Shown here piece after piece: positions 1-7,125 of a stretch of DNA of 64,000 bases. The position numbers and the translations under genes are program-made. Under the pieces are notes generated by a model, which was given only the letters and a program-made list of their open reading frames with translations, was not told the origin of the DNA and ran no database searches. Source of the stretch: a virus; IMG/VR virus record IMGVR_UViG_3300022932_000001, positions 1 to 64,000 of that record; one strand, written 5' to 3'. The stretch's first letter is position 1, and each line of letters begins with the position of its first letter.

Positions 1-264
1 TGGGAAGAAATAAATGAATTATTAAAGTCTTTAGGTTATTATTGGAAGAACGGATCACCAGGTGTAGAACCATTTATACCCGCCTATGTTGAATCTTTTC
101 CTTATTTAGTTATAAATGATGCAGGTAAGGGATATATATTAATAAGATTAAGGACTAATGATTTAAAAGACGATGAACAAATATATACCATATCTCAGTT
201 TATATCAGAATATGGTATTAATGCTGAGTTAGAAGAAGCTTTAAAAATAATATACAATGACTGA
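1..264 (+). CDS. Small tag-A family protein, 5' end outside window
   Basis: The frame is open from base 1 to a TGA, giving 87 residues of a protein whose start lies before the window. It ends in LEEALKIIYND, a version of the tag A tail carried by the next four genes. An early LKSLGYYW resembles the LFSLGYKW of the gene at 1187, so the two are probably paralogs. The next ATG lies inside the last codons of this gene. No known domain was recognised. Confidence 0.75.
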   Translation, partial: WEEINELLKSLGYYWKNGSPGVEPFIPAYVESFPYLVINDAGKGYILIRLRTNDLKDDEQIYTISQFISEYGINAELEEALKIIYND

Positions 265-580
265 TGAAGATAAAAAGTGGATTATAGAGAATTTTACAGA
301 GGGTACACAATTTATTCCAGCTCATATTATTAGTCGCAATGAACATTATAATCTAAAAGAATATATATATACTGTACCTAAAGATCCAGTAATTTATTTT
401 AACGAAGATGGTAATGTTACTATAGTTAGAAGTATTTTATCAGATGATTGGGATGAATTAGCTAGTGAGTATGGTTGGTATGGAAGAATTAAACATAGAG
501 GTGTAATGGCAACTATAATTACCCCTGGAGGAAGTATTGAGTTAAATAATATTAGAAAATGGTTATATGATAAACAATGA
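257..580 (+). CDS. Small tag-A family protein
   Basis: A 107-residue protein of unknown function. Its opening (TDEDKKWIIENFTEGTQF) matches the opening of the gene at 892 (NNEQKQWVIDNFTEGATF), and both carry IITPG before the tail, so the two are paralogs. It ends in LNNIRKWLYDKQ, the tag A tail. The start overlaps the preceding stop and lies within its tail codons. It is acidic, without a signal peptide or membrane segment, so probably cytoplasmic. Confidence 0.8.
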   Translation: MTDEDKKWIIENFTEGTQFIPAHIISRNEHYNLKEYIYTVPKDPVIYFNEDGNVTIVRSILSDDWDELASEYGWYGRIKHRGVMATIITPGGSIELNNIRKWLYDKQ

Positions 581-902
581 TCAGAAAATATTAATACCTG
601 CTACTAAAGATAATTTTAATGATATTATAGATTATTTATATGACCATGGTTATGTATGGGTAAATGAGAATGAAAATGGTAAATTATCACATGTATATCA
701 AAACGTTACTGATTATATAATGGTAAATTATAATCATACAAATAATATATATACCAGTAATGAGATAAGTAGGAAAAAATCTTATATGCATTATAAAATA
801 CATAATATTCATGATATGAAACTAATTTATCCTACTGACCAAAATAAACAAAATAGAGATAAAGATCTTCAAGATATAAGAAATTGGCTGTATGATGAAT
901 AA
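567..902 (+). CDS. Small tag-A family protein
   Basis: A 111-residue unknown protein ending in LQDIRNWLYDE. The start (MINND) is read from the codons encoding the tail of the preceding gene, an overlap of 14 bases. An early DIIDYLYDHGYVW resembles the LFSLGYKW region of the gene at 1187, which suggests one fold of alpha-beta type shared by these neighbours. It is rich in Asn, Tyr and His, with no membrane segment. Confidence 0.8.
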   Translation: MINNDQKILIPATKDNFNDIIDYLYDHGYVWVNENENGKLSHVYQNVTDYIMVNYNHTNNIYTSNEISRKKSYMHYKIHNIHDMKLIYPTDQNKQNRDKDLQDIRNWLYDE

Positions 903-1194
903 TGAACAAAAACAATGGGTTATAGATAACTTTACTGAAGGAGCTACTTTTTATCCTTGTGATGTATATGAACCTGGATTAGAACATTTAATCACAGTTC
1001 CTCCAAATCCTCTTATAAGTTTTGAAAATGATAATTATTGGTTTATATGTAGAGGTAATAATCTTCATGAAGAATTTGATAATGAGAGAGGATGGATAGC
1101 AACTATAAAAAGCAATGAGAAATTATCAAAAATAATTACTCCTGGAGTACAAAGTGAGTTAAATAAGATAAGAACTTGGCTTTATAATGATTAA
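892..1194 (+). CDS. Small tag-A family protein
   Basis: A 100-residue protein closely related to the gene at 257: the same NFTEGA opening, a PPNPLISFENDN stretch matching PKDPVIYFNEDG, an IITPG motif and the tail LNKIRTWLYND. ATG codons at 892 and 895 both fit; either lies inside the tail of the preceding gene. No catalytic motif is visible. The duplicate with an unrelated gene between them suggests cassette shuffling rather than simple tandem duplication. Confidence 0.8.
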   Translation: MMNNEQKQWVIDNFTEGATFYPCDVYEPGLEHLITVPPNPLISFENDNYWFICRGNNLHEEFDNERGWIATIKSNEKLSKIITPGVQSELNKIRTWLYND

Positions 1195-1483
1195 AGAAAG
1201 ATACGCTATTCATTGTTTTAATGAAGAAGAACATGAATCATTACAAGATATACTATTTTCTTTAGGGTATAAATGGCGTGAACTAAATAGATGGAATTGG
1301 GATTATAATTATCCTTGTATATTACTACATGATAGTGGTCTTGATAGTAATATATTATATATTGGAGACGAATATAATGATGATACTACATATATAACAT
1401 ATAGTGATTTTGAACGTATATATGGACAGAATAAAGAATTAGAACAAATAAGAGAATATTTATATAAACCAGATCAATTATGA
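1187..1483 (+). CDS. Small tag-A family protein
   Basis: A 98-residue protein of unknown function ending in LEQIREYLYKPDQL, tag A with a three-residue extension. It overlaps the preceding tail by 8 bases and the next gene by 4, as expected for translational coupling. The N-terminal part has a short helix and LFSLGYKW, also seen in the truncated first gene of the window. No membrane segment is present. Confidence 0.8.
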   Translation: MIKERYAIHCFNEEEHESLQDILFSLGYKWRELNRWNWDYNYPCILLHDSGLDSNILYIGDEYNDDTTYITYSDFERIYGQNKELEQIREYLYKPDQL

Positions 1484-1776
1484 AAAATTTATTATTACTA
1501 CTTATTATAGTAGTTCTAGGAAGCTGTATAAAGCTATCTAAAGAAGAAAAACAAGAGATTGAGCTAATAGCTAACTCAAAGATTTTAATGTCTAAGCTGA
1601 CAGCTAATGATGTTAAACTTGATTATTTTGAAAGCAAATTAAAAAGTACTGATACTACTGTAACAAGAGAAAGAATAGATTTTTATATAAAAGAATCTAA
1701 CAATTTAATTGATTCAAATGAACTATTTCTTGATAGTTTAAGAAAAATAGTAGTTATACTTAAAGCCAAACAATAA
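1480..1776 (+). CDS. Predicted lipoprotein
   Basis: A 98-residue protein with a typical lipoprotein signal: MKN, about 12 hydrophobic residues, then the lipobox LGSC with the acylated Cys at residue 16. The rest is a charged, helical, probably coiled-coil domain. It should sit on a membrane facing the periplasm or outside. A phage lipoprotein outside the lysis cassette could act in superinfection exclusion, but that is a guess. It heads a short run of membrane protein genes. Confidence 0.75.
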   Translation: MKNLLLLLIIVVLGSCIKLSKEEKQEIELIANSKILMSKLTANDVKLDYFESKLKSTDTTVTRERIDFYIKESNNLIDSNELFLDSLRKIVVILKAKQ

Positions 1777-1988
1777 TGAAGACACATAGATATTATAAGT
1801 TTATAGTAGAATACCTTTTATCATTTTCGTTATTCTTAATATTTATAATATTTATGAGTATTCTACTTAGAGTATTTAATATTATTATTACAAAAGATAT
1901 GCTTGTTACTATAGGTGTATCTTTTTTATTAATATGGATAACATCATATATAGGGAGTTGGTTTACAAGTAAATATAAAGAGAAATGA
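1776..1988 (+). CDS. Small membrane protein, two TM segments
   Basis: A 70-residue protein with two strongly hydrophobic segments at about residues 11-34 and 42-62 and a short basic C-terminus (KYKEK). The start overlaps the stop of the lipoprotein gene by one base, so the two are probably made together. No family was recognised. Size and topology would suit a holin-like or accessory membrane protein, but it is far from the lysis genes. Confidence 0.7.
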   Translation: MKTHRYYKFIVEYLLSFSLFLIFIIFMSILLRVFNIIITKDMLVTIGVSFLLIWITSYIGSWFTSKYKEK

Positions 1989-2200
1989 TAACTAAAAGAA
2001 AAGCATTTTATGCTCTATATTCTATATGTGGAGATAAAGCAGATAATTGGTTAGACAATCTAGATAAAGCTCATTTACATCAAGTTAAGAGAATGATATT
2101 AGCTGATTATAGTGTTAAGAACTTTTCTAAAGAAGCTAACCAAGATCTATGTACTATAATGACTTATTTAACAAATATATATTTAGAAAATCATGTATGA
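1985..2200 (+). CDS. Small hypothetical protein
   Basis: A 71-residue, all-helical-looking protein of unknown function, overlapping its neighbours by 4 and 8 bases. It has no tag tail, signal or membrane segment. It contains a CGDKADNWLDNLDKAHLHQVKRM stretch in two adjoining parts rich in Asp, Leu and Lys. The context, between membrane protein genes and a tag-A gene, gives no functional hint. Confidence 0.65.
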   Translation: MITKRKAFYALYSICGDKADNWLDNLDKAHLHQVKRMILADYSVKNFSKEANQDLCTIMTYLTNIYLENHV

Positions 2201-2456
2201 TTTTAAAATTGGAGATGAAGTTTTTATAACTAGTTATGGTTGTAATAATACAGATAATTCTAATTGTAAGAATGTAATACTAGAAGCCACACACCCATTA
2301 GATAGAGTATATACTATAAAAAGTATAAATCTTGATGATAAATATATGGGGTCATATACTGTAAATATAGAGAATACAGTTTATTCTGTAAAATATATAA
2401 AATTAGTTATTAGTAGAGAATTACAAGAAGCAAGAGAAATTATTTACAAAGATTAA
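2193..2456 (+). CDS. Small SH3-like protein with tag A
   Basis: An 87-residue protein that begins with a GD-box (YDFKIGDEVFITS), typical of small SH3/KOW-like beta barrels, and ends in LQEAREIIYKD, tag A in its ARxIIY form. The gene at 3120 has the same layout. It has no catalytic residues that I can identify, so a binding role is more likely than an enzymatic one. Confidence 0.75.
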   Translation: MYDFKIGDEVFITSYGCNNTDNSNCKNVILEATHPLDRVYTIKSINLDDKYMGSYTVNIENTVYSVKYIKLVISRELQEAREIIYKD

Positions 2457-2478
2457 AAACTTAAAAACAAAAAAACAT

Positions 2479-2718
2479 ATGTTAGCATTAGTATTAATAA
2501 ATCATATAGGTATAGTACTTATTATGATTTTAGTTGCATTAATTATTGGACTTATTAGATTAATATTTCAATATATAGAAGATGGTGGTAAACATGTAAT
2601 TATTAGTAAATCAGTAAAAAAAGAATATAAAAATATAGTAGTGACTCCTATTATTATAGCACTTGTAATATTCTCTATATTTGAATTATTTTATTGGATC
2701 TGTAAAATCTTCTTTTAA
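2479..2718 (+). CDS. Small membrane protein
   Basis: A 79-residue protein with hydrophobic segments at about residues 3-30 and 54-78 and a basic segment between them. The family is unknown. It starts 22 bases after the preceding stop behind an A-rich leader, the usual start context here, and its stop overlaps the next ATG by one base, so it is probably coupled to the membrane protein that follows. Confidence 0.7.
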   Translation: MLALVLINHIGIVLIMILVALIIGLIRLIFQYIEDGGKHVIISKSVKKEYKNIVVTPIIIALVIFSIFELFYWICKIFF

Positions 2719-3089
2719 TGGGAATTATAATAAGATTTATAGGTAGATTAATAGTTAGTCTATTTTTATTACTATTCATGTATCCAATCACATTGTTATT
2801 TGTATTTATACTTCCTTTATTGTGGAGTTTTGATATAAAAAAGAGTTGGAATTCTTTTATAGAAGTAATTAATGAGCCAATTGAAGTTGATAGTAATAGT
2901 TATAACTATTGGGGAAATTATGAAGAAACAATCCAATTACATATGCACGTATGGGACTATTTATGGAATAAAATTACTATAATTAAAAATCCTAATTATA
3001 AACCATTTGAATTAATATCTAAAGAAGATAAAGAAGTAAAGAGAATTAAAGCTAAAAAGACTATTATAAAGGCTTTAGGTGATCTTTAA
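2718..3089 (+). CDS. Membrane protein with cytoplasmic C-terminal part
   Basis: A 123-residue protein whose first 40 residues are almost wholly hydrophobic (one or two membrane segments, residues 3-20 and 22-38). A hydrophilic domain rich in Trp, Asn and Lys follows, ending in a basic helix. No family was recognised. It follows another membrane gene with a one-base overlap, which suggests co-expression. Confidence 0.7.
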   Translation: MGIIIRFIGRLIVSLFLLLFMYPITLLFVFILPLLWSFDIKKSWNSFIEVINEPIEVDSNSYNYWGNYEETIQLHMHVWDYLWNKITIIKNPNYKPFELISKEDKEVKRIKAKKTIIKALGDL

Positions 3090-3119
3090 ACTTTAAATAT
3101 TTATAAACTTATAATATTT

Positions 3120-3368
3120 ATGGATAAGATAGAGATAGGAGATATAATAGTTATTACTGATTGGGCTGGGCATGATAGTACTCATAGATGGTTTAAAAAT
3201 AACTTATCTAGAGATAAGACTATTCAATATGAAGTAATAGATATTGATTATAATAAGGATGTTGCAAAAATAGGTAATACCGCTTTCAGATTATCATTTA
3301 CTAAATTAATTAAAAAAGGTTTATATTCTCAATTAGAACAAGCAAGAAAAATAATTTATACAGATTAA
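3120..3368 (+). CDS. Small SH3-like protein with tag A
   Basis: An 82-residue protein with the same plan as the gene at 2193: an N-terminal EIGDIIVITD GD-box, a small beta-rich core, and the tail LEQARKIIYTD. It is probably a paralog. It starts 30 bases after the preceding gene, behind an AT-rich leader. The function is unknown; a small beta barrel with a helical C-terminal docking segment is the likely architecture. Confidence 0.75.
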   Translation: MDKIEIGDIIVITDWAGHDSTHRWFKNNLSRDKTIQYEVIDIDYNKDVAKIGNTAFRLSFTKLIKKGLYSQLEQARKIIYTD

Positions 3369-3369
3369 T

Positions 3370-3636
3370 ATGAAAGTATCAGAAATTAAAAACAATGAGA
3401 TAGTAACAACTGACAATGGTCAGACTATCACAACTAAATTAGATGGAGTATTTATTACTTTATCTAAATCATCAGGTATAGTATCAATGAAAACTATTGC
3501 AGAAGCTAAGGAATCTGTTCCTGTATCTTTAAGTAATATGTTTTCTTTTTTATCATCAATTAGTCCTGAAGTATTAGACTTTAATGGTCTTGTACTAAAG
3601 GAAAAGATAAATATTTCATTCAATGGGACACAATAA
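3370..3636 (+). CDS. Small hypothetical protein
   Basis: An 88-residue unknown protein with a beta-rich N-terminal half (KNNEIVTTDNGQTITTKL) and many Ser residues in the second half. It has neither tag, signal nor membrane segment. Its last 14 bases overlap a 26-residue membrane peptide gene in another frame. Confidence 0.65.
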   Translation: MKVSEIKNNEIVTTDNGQTITTKLDGVFITLSKSSGIVSMKTIAEAKESVPVSLSNMFSFLSSISPEVLDFNGLVLKEKINISFNGTQ

Positions 3637-3703
3637 GATATATGCTTTAATGTTAGCAATTTATATTGCTGTATTATTATTTCTATATTGGTTGGGTAAG
3701 TAA
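3623..3703 (+). CDS. 26-residue membrane peptide
   Basis: A short open frame, MGHNKIYAL then a single hydrophobic helix of about 16 residues ending in WLGK. It overlaps the end of the preceding gene by 14 bases in another frame, the same degree of overlap as established neighbours. A one-helix peptide of this size could insert in the inner membrane, but the evidence is only the clean start, hydrophobic run and stop. Confidence 0.45.
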   Translation: MGHNKIYALMLAIYIAVLLFLYWLGK

Positions 3704-3717
3704 GATATGTTTTAAGT

Positions 3718-3746
3718 TGGTCGAAAGCTGAAAGGTGAGTAGACCA
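3718..3746 (+). terminator. Weak hairpin before tag-B gene
   Basis: TGGTC at 3718-3722 can pair with GACCA at 3742-3746, with a 19-base loop, followed by TTTTAATTT. The stem is short, so a terminator or leader structure in this 60-base intergenic gap is only a possibility. Confidence 0.25.
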
Positions 3747-3763
3747 TTTTAATTTAAACAAAT

Positions 3764-4096
3764 ATGGAATTAGTAACAGAGAATAATATAGATCATACAC
3801 GTATAGTAATATTTAGTGAAGAAGGAAGAAATTCTCACTTTCACTCAGGCTGTAGTGAAATAGAAGGTGAATTCTATATAGCTCCTGAAAATATAAAAGA
3901 AATACATTATGGTGCTAAAGATACAGAAAATTGGTGGCCTTTAATTAAAACTAAAGATTCTGATCACATCATACGTGGGGTTTTAATTGGTAAATATGAT
4001 AAATATAAAGAATATCATCTTTGTTATAAGGATGATACATATGAAATAGAAACAATTATGGACAATCTAGATATTCTAGAAGCTAAACTTAAATAA
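3764..4096 (+). CDS. Small tag-B family protein
   Basis: A 110-residue protein and the first to carry tag B, here ETIMDNLDILEAKLK. The N-terminal part is beta-rich with several acidic residues, His and Cys (HFHSGCSEIEGEFYI) and does not begin with the GD-box common in other tag-B proteins, so the tag is attached here to a different domain. The function is unknown. It lies just before the 2OG-oxygenase-like gene. Confidence 0.75.
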   Translation: MELVTENNIDHTRIVIFSEEGRNSHFHSGCSEIEGEFYIAPENIKEIHYGAKDTENWWPLIKTKDSDHIIRGVLIGKYDKYKEYHLCYKDDTYEIETIMDNLDILEAKLK

Positions 4097-4097
4097 T

Positions 4098-4706
4098 ATG
4101 ATAAAGTCAATATCAAAGAAATTAATAGAAGTATCTTTTCCTTCATTTGAAGGTGAGATTAAAATGTTACCATTTAATTTATCAGATCTTAGTTCTATAC
4201 CTAAACAGTTTTTAGAATTAGTAATGAGTATGATTAACTTTCTTCCTATAAAAGAAGGTATAGCATATCTAACTGTTGATGGTAAAATGATTCCTGCTGG
4301 TTCTTCCCATAGAAGAGGTGGAGCTCATATAGATGGTAATTATATACCAGAAATGTGTGGATGGGGATCTAGTGGAAATGGTGGTGGTAATGGATGGAAA
4401 GTAGGAGAAAATGGTAGAGCTTTAGATAGTGATACTCATAAATTATCTTATAATAATCCAGATGGTGGTATGTTAATAGTATCAGACTATGCTGGTTGTA
4501 AAGGATGGAATGGTGCATTTAATGGAGAACCTGGAATAGGTGGTGACTGTAGACATATAGAATTAGATAAAGGATTTATCCTTGAACCTAACACTGTATA
4601 TTATGGTTCATCTCAATTTATTCATGAATCACTTCCTTTAGAGAAAGAAGTATATAGAACTATGATAAGAATAACTCTTCCATTAGATTATCCAATAATT
4701 AATTAA
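4098..4706 (+). CDS. 2OG-Fe(II) oxygenase-like protein
   Basis: A 202-residue protein with the outline of a 2-oxoglutarate/Fe(II) dioxygenase: an HxD pair (H77 and D79 in GGAHIDG), a distal H176 (FIHES) about 97 residues later and Arg187/Arg191 eleven and fifteen residues after that, all expected for iron and 2OG binding on a jelly-roll fold. The middle is very Gly-rich (residues 88-150). Known phage members hydroxylate DNA bases, proteins or small metabolites; which applies here cannot be read from the sequence. Overlap of one base with the next gene. The assignment rests on the motif triad alone. Confidence 0.5.
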   Translation: MIKSISKKLIEVSFPSFEGEIKMLPFNLSDLSSIPKQFLELVMSMINFLPIKEGIAYLTVDGKMIPAGSSHRRGGAHIDGNYIPEMCGWGSSGNGGGNGWKVGENGRALDSDTHKLSYNNPDGGMLIVSDYAGCKGWNGAFNGEPGIGGDCRHIELDKGFILEPNTVYYGSSQFIHESLPLEKEVYRTMIRITLPLDYPIIN

Positions 4707-5107
4707 TGTCAGCTGAAAAGATAGCTAAATTAAGAGAATTAGCTGACAGAGGTATTGGAGGTGAAAAACAGAATGCTAGAGATATACTTACTAAACTTGG
4801 AGTAGATTGGAAGAAGCCTAAGTTAAACTTTCAAGATACTATTAAAAAGACTTTTAAGAAGGATTATACTAGATCATATCAAATACCTATTAAGGATACA
4901 GGTGATGTATTATTCATAATGCAATTACTTAATAAAATCACTGGTAAAGCTAGTATATCAATAACTGATAATCGTATTCAATTTAATTGTACAAGTGTGC
5001 AAATGGAGGACATCTCTAAAATCTATAATAAATATAGAAAAGATTTCAACGCTAAAATGTGGTATGAATCTGATAAGTATATTAATGAATATTTAAAAAC
5101 AATATAA
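4706..5107 (+). CDS. DUF2786-like N-terminal domain protein
   Basis: A 133-residue protein. The first 35 residues (KIAKLRELADRG then ENAR-like KQNARDILTKLG) resemble the DUF2786 helical domain found at the N-terminus of many phage proteins. The remaining alpha-beta domain is not recognised. It lies between the oxygenase-like gene and a small unknown gene with one-base overlaps on both sides, so the three are likely translated together. Confidence 0.55.
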   Translation: MSAEKIAKLRELADRGIGGEKQNARDILTKLGVDWKKPKLNFQDTIKKTFKKDYTRSYQIPIKDTGDVLFIMQLLNKITGKASISITDNRIQFNCTSVQMEDISKIYNKYRKDFNAKMWYESDKYINEYLKTI

Positions 5108-5289
5108 TGGGACAAATAATAGATAAGCCTGAAGGCTATTTAGACCATACTATAAAGAATAGTAAAGGTCAAACACTACTACTTATTGAAACAGAAGATG
5201 GAGTTGTTACAGAGTCTCTAGGAGACTCTTCATACAATTATGAAATAGAAGTATATGATGCTTCTATAGAAATAAGAGAAGTAGCTTAA
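5107..5289 (+). CDS. Small hypothetical protein
   Basis: A 60-residue acidic protein of unknown function, predicted to be mostly beta strand. It is the last gene before a strong terminator and overlaps the preceding stop by one base. No tag tail, signal or membrane segment is present. Confidence 0.6.
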   Translation: MGQIIDKPEGYLDHTIKNSKGQTLLLIETEDGVVTESLGDSSYNYEIEVYDASIEIREVA

Positions 5290-5314
5290 AGATAATGTTT
5301 ATGTTTTATGGTTT

Positions 5315-5347
5315 AGCCTATACTGAGAAATTGGTATAGGCTTTTTT
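5315..5347 (+). terminator. Rho-independent terminator
   Basis: Nine-base-pair stem AGCCTATAC/GTATAGGCT with a 10-base loop, followed by six T. It closes the transcription unit ending at 5289. Confidence 0.85.
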
Positions 5348-5356
5348 ATTAAAATT

Positions 5357-5713
5357 ATGGGTAAATTATGGAGTTCAGCAAAAGAAGGAGATGTTATAGT
5401 TAAAAGTAATGGAACTAAATTACGTCTAAATAAAGGTCAAAGATATTTAGCAAATGATGATGAAGGTAAATGGTTAACATTTGAATTAGTAGATTTAGAA
5501 TTTTCTGATAAAAGAGGAAAATATTTAATGAGAGTTACTAAAATGTTCGCCTCTAATGGAAATAGTATGTATCATGACGGAAGACAAGTATTATTCTCAT
5601 TTGAATTAAAATATGGAGGTGATTTATATGACTCCATCATTACTACAGAAATTGATTCATTACTTGAAACTATGTTATATAACACTAATAAACTTAAACA
5701 AAATGGGAAGTAA
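5357..5713 (+). CDS. Small SH3-like hypothetical protein
   Basis: A 118-residue beta-rich protein starting with AKEGDVIVKSNG, a GD-box opening like that of the small barrel proteins nearby, but with no tag A or tag B tail. The function is unknown. It is the first gene after a terminator and begins 10 bases beyond the T-run, so its promoter may lie inside the preceding gene. Confidence 0.65.
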   Translation: MGKLWSSAKEGDVIVKSNGTKLRLNKGQRYLANDDEGKWLTFELVDLEFSDKRGKYLMRVTKMFASNGNSMYHDGRQVLFSFELKYGGDLYDSIITTEIDSLLETMLYNTNKLKQNGK

Positions 5714-5951
5714 TAATACAATAACAGATTTTAATAAAGATGATCTGGTATATTATGTACCAAGACATCTTCAACCTTTAGAAGGAGAAAGTCCAATGTT
5801 TAAAGATTGTCAAGAAGGTATAGTAACTAGTATCAGATATCCTTGGGTCTTTGTAAAATATAAGATAAAGAATAAAACATTTACTGGAAAAGATTATTCT
5901 AAATATCAAATAACTTCTCAAGCAACTAAACCTGAAGATTTATGGAAGTAG
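5703..5951 (+). CDS. Small SH3-like hypothetical protein
   Basis: An 82-residue protein with a beta-rich core (DDLVYYV ... VFVKYKIK). I chose the ATG at 5703, which overlaps the previous gene by 11 bases; an in-frame ATG at 5613 would overlap it by about 100 bases, far more than other pairs. No tail tag is present. The function is unknown. Confidence 0.65.
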   Translation: MGSNNTITDFNKDDLVYYVPRHLQPLEGESPMFKDCQEGIVTSIRYPWVFVKYKIKNKTFTGKDYSKYQITSQATKPEDLWK

Positions 5952-6253
5952 ATGAAATAATAGAAATATGTAAAAAGATATATACCAAAGATACTTATTA
6001 TTTTAATGCTCGTGTGGCTGTTGTAGATAATTATAATAGGTTAACATATTTAAGTTTGCCTATTTTTAAAAAATATCATCATCAAAATTATAAACATTCT
6101 GACTTAGCTATAAGTAGTGGTAATGGAATAGTATATTGGAATGGTCATTATGCAGAATTATGTGATAATAAGGGTAATATTATACCTTTTCCAGAGGGAG
6201 TATTTACTAATTCAGATTTAGAACTAGCTAGAAAGATAATATATGAAGAGTAG
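5942..6253 (+). CDS. Small tag-A family protein
   Basis: A 103-residue protein ending in LELARKIIYEE, the ARxIIY version of tag A. It is separated from the main tag-A group by 2.5 kb. The part before the tail is beta-rich with several Tyr and His residues and is not recognised. Start and stop overlap neighbours by 10 and 11 bases. Confidence 0.75.
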   Translation: MEVDEIIEICKKIYTKDTYYFNARVAVVDNYNRLTYLSLPIFKKYHHQNYKHSDLAISSGNGIVYWNGHYAELCDNKGNIIPFPEGVFTNSDLELARKIIYEE

Positions 6254-6488
6254 TTATAAAATTGGAAGCCTTTATTATTATAGAGATAGTACTCAAGTAT
6301 TATTCTTTAGACTTGAATTTTTTGATATAAAGGATAATCTGTGTAGTACATTCGTTATACGTAGAGATGGAAGAACATCATTTCGTACAACATGGGAATT
6401 ACCATATGATGCTGTATATGAAGAAGTAAGTATGTCACAAATACTAGATTATTATTTTGATGGTGAATTACCACCATGGTATTGTTAA
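6243..6488 (+). CDS. Small hypothetical protein
   Basis: An 81-residue protein starting inside the tag A tail of the preceding gene. It begins KIGSLYYYRD and is rich in Phe, Tyr and Arg. A tag tail is missing; the protein ends DGELPPWYC. The function is unknown. Confidence 0.6.
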   Translation: MKSSYKIGSLYYYRDSTQVLFFRLEFFDIKDNLCSTFVIRRDGRTSFRTTWELPYDAVYEEVSMSQILDYYFDGELPPWYC

Positions 6489-6499
6489 AACTTAAAATT

Positions 6500-6778
6500 A
6501 TGTGGGAAAAATTAAAAAAACAATGGGGTATACAAAAGAAGTATACTCAAGAAGAAGTGGATGATCTTCTTAAATCAGCAGTTAGTGCTACTATAGAAGG
6601 TGCATTACAATTTCTAGAATCAGATAATGTTAAAGCTGTATTTATTAAAAGTGGTAAAGATGTTCCTGGTTGTGAAATAGTGAATGTAGGTGTACATCCA
6701 GTACATTATATAAAAGCAGAATTACTTAAAAGGGATATTGAACTTGAATACAATTTTGGTGAGTCTGAAGAAAGTTAA
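6500..6778 (+). CDS. Small hypothetical protein
   Basis: A 92-residue protein from ATG 6500 (MWEKLKKQWG). An in-frame ATG at 6476 would add eight residues and overlap the previous gene; the later start has the AAAATT leader common here. The N-terminal half has a basic amphipathic helix and TQEEVDDLLKSAV, which looks like a short helical interaction segment. The function is unknown. Confidence 0.6.
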   Translation: MWEKLKKQWGIQKKYTQEEVDDLLKSAVSATIEGALQFLESDNVKAVFIKSGKDVPGCEIVNVGVHPVHYIKAELLKRDIELEYNFGESEES

Positions 6779-6947
6779 CAATCTCAATCAGGTAATGGAT
6801 TTACTTGATAATGATAAAGCTAGTTTTTATTCAGGTAGTGATAAAGAAATGGATAATATCTCTAAAGAAGATATTAGAAAGATGAAAACTGATGATGTAA
6901 GAAACCTAGTAAAAATAGGTCTAATAGTAAGAATAAGCAGATATTAA
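6738..6947 (+). CDS. Small hypothetical helical protein
   Basis: A 69-residue protein ending in a basic helix (IGLIVRISRY). The start is uncertain: ATG 6738 overlaps the previous gene by 41 bases, while ATG 6795 gives 50 residues and no overlap. It is charged and probably helical, with no recognisable family. Confidence 0.5.
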   Translation: MNLNTILVSLKKVNNLNQVMDLLDNDKASFYSGSDKEMDNISKEDIRKMKTDDVRNLVKIGLIVRISRY

Positions 6948-6948
6948 T

Positions 6949-7125
6949 ATGAATCTAATTAAAGTAATTTTGGCAATTGTAGTAATATCTTTTGGTATTA
7001 TACATATTAGTCAACCATCTAACCTTGAAGTATATATAGGTGTAGGTGAAGTAATAATAGCAATGGTGTTATTATATGGTCCAATTAAACAATTAATCAA
7101 AAACTTAAACAATGAACAACTTTGA
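6949..7125 (+). CDS. 58-residue membrane protein
   Basis: A short open frame with an ATG one base after the preceding stop, encoding two hydrophobic segments (about residues 3-20 and 29-44) and the end KNLNNEQL. It overlaps the SPFH gene start by 14 bases, which suggests translational coupling. A small membrane partner of the SPFH protein is possible but not shown. Confidence 0.6.
   Translation: MNLIKVILAIVVISFGIIHISQPSNLEVYIGVGEVIIAMVLLYGPIKQLIKNLNNEQL

Noticed and set aside
3420-3800. Long minus-strand open frame opposite the genes at 3370 and 3764
   Set aside because: It covers two well-formed plus-strand genes and their gap, and its Leu/Ile/Tyr-rich translation looks like an antisense shadow of AT-rich coding DNA.
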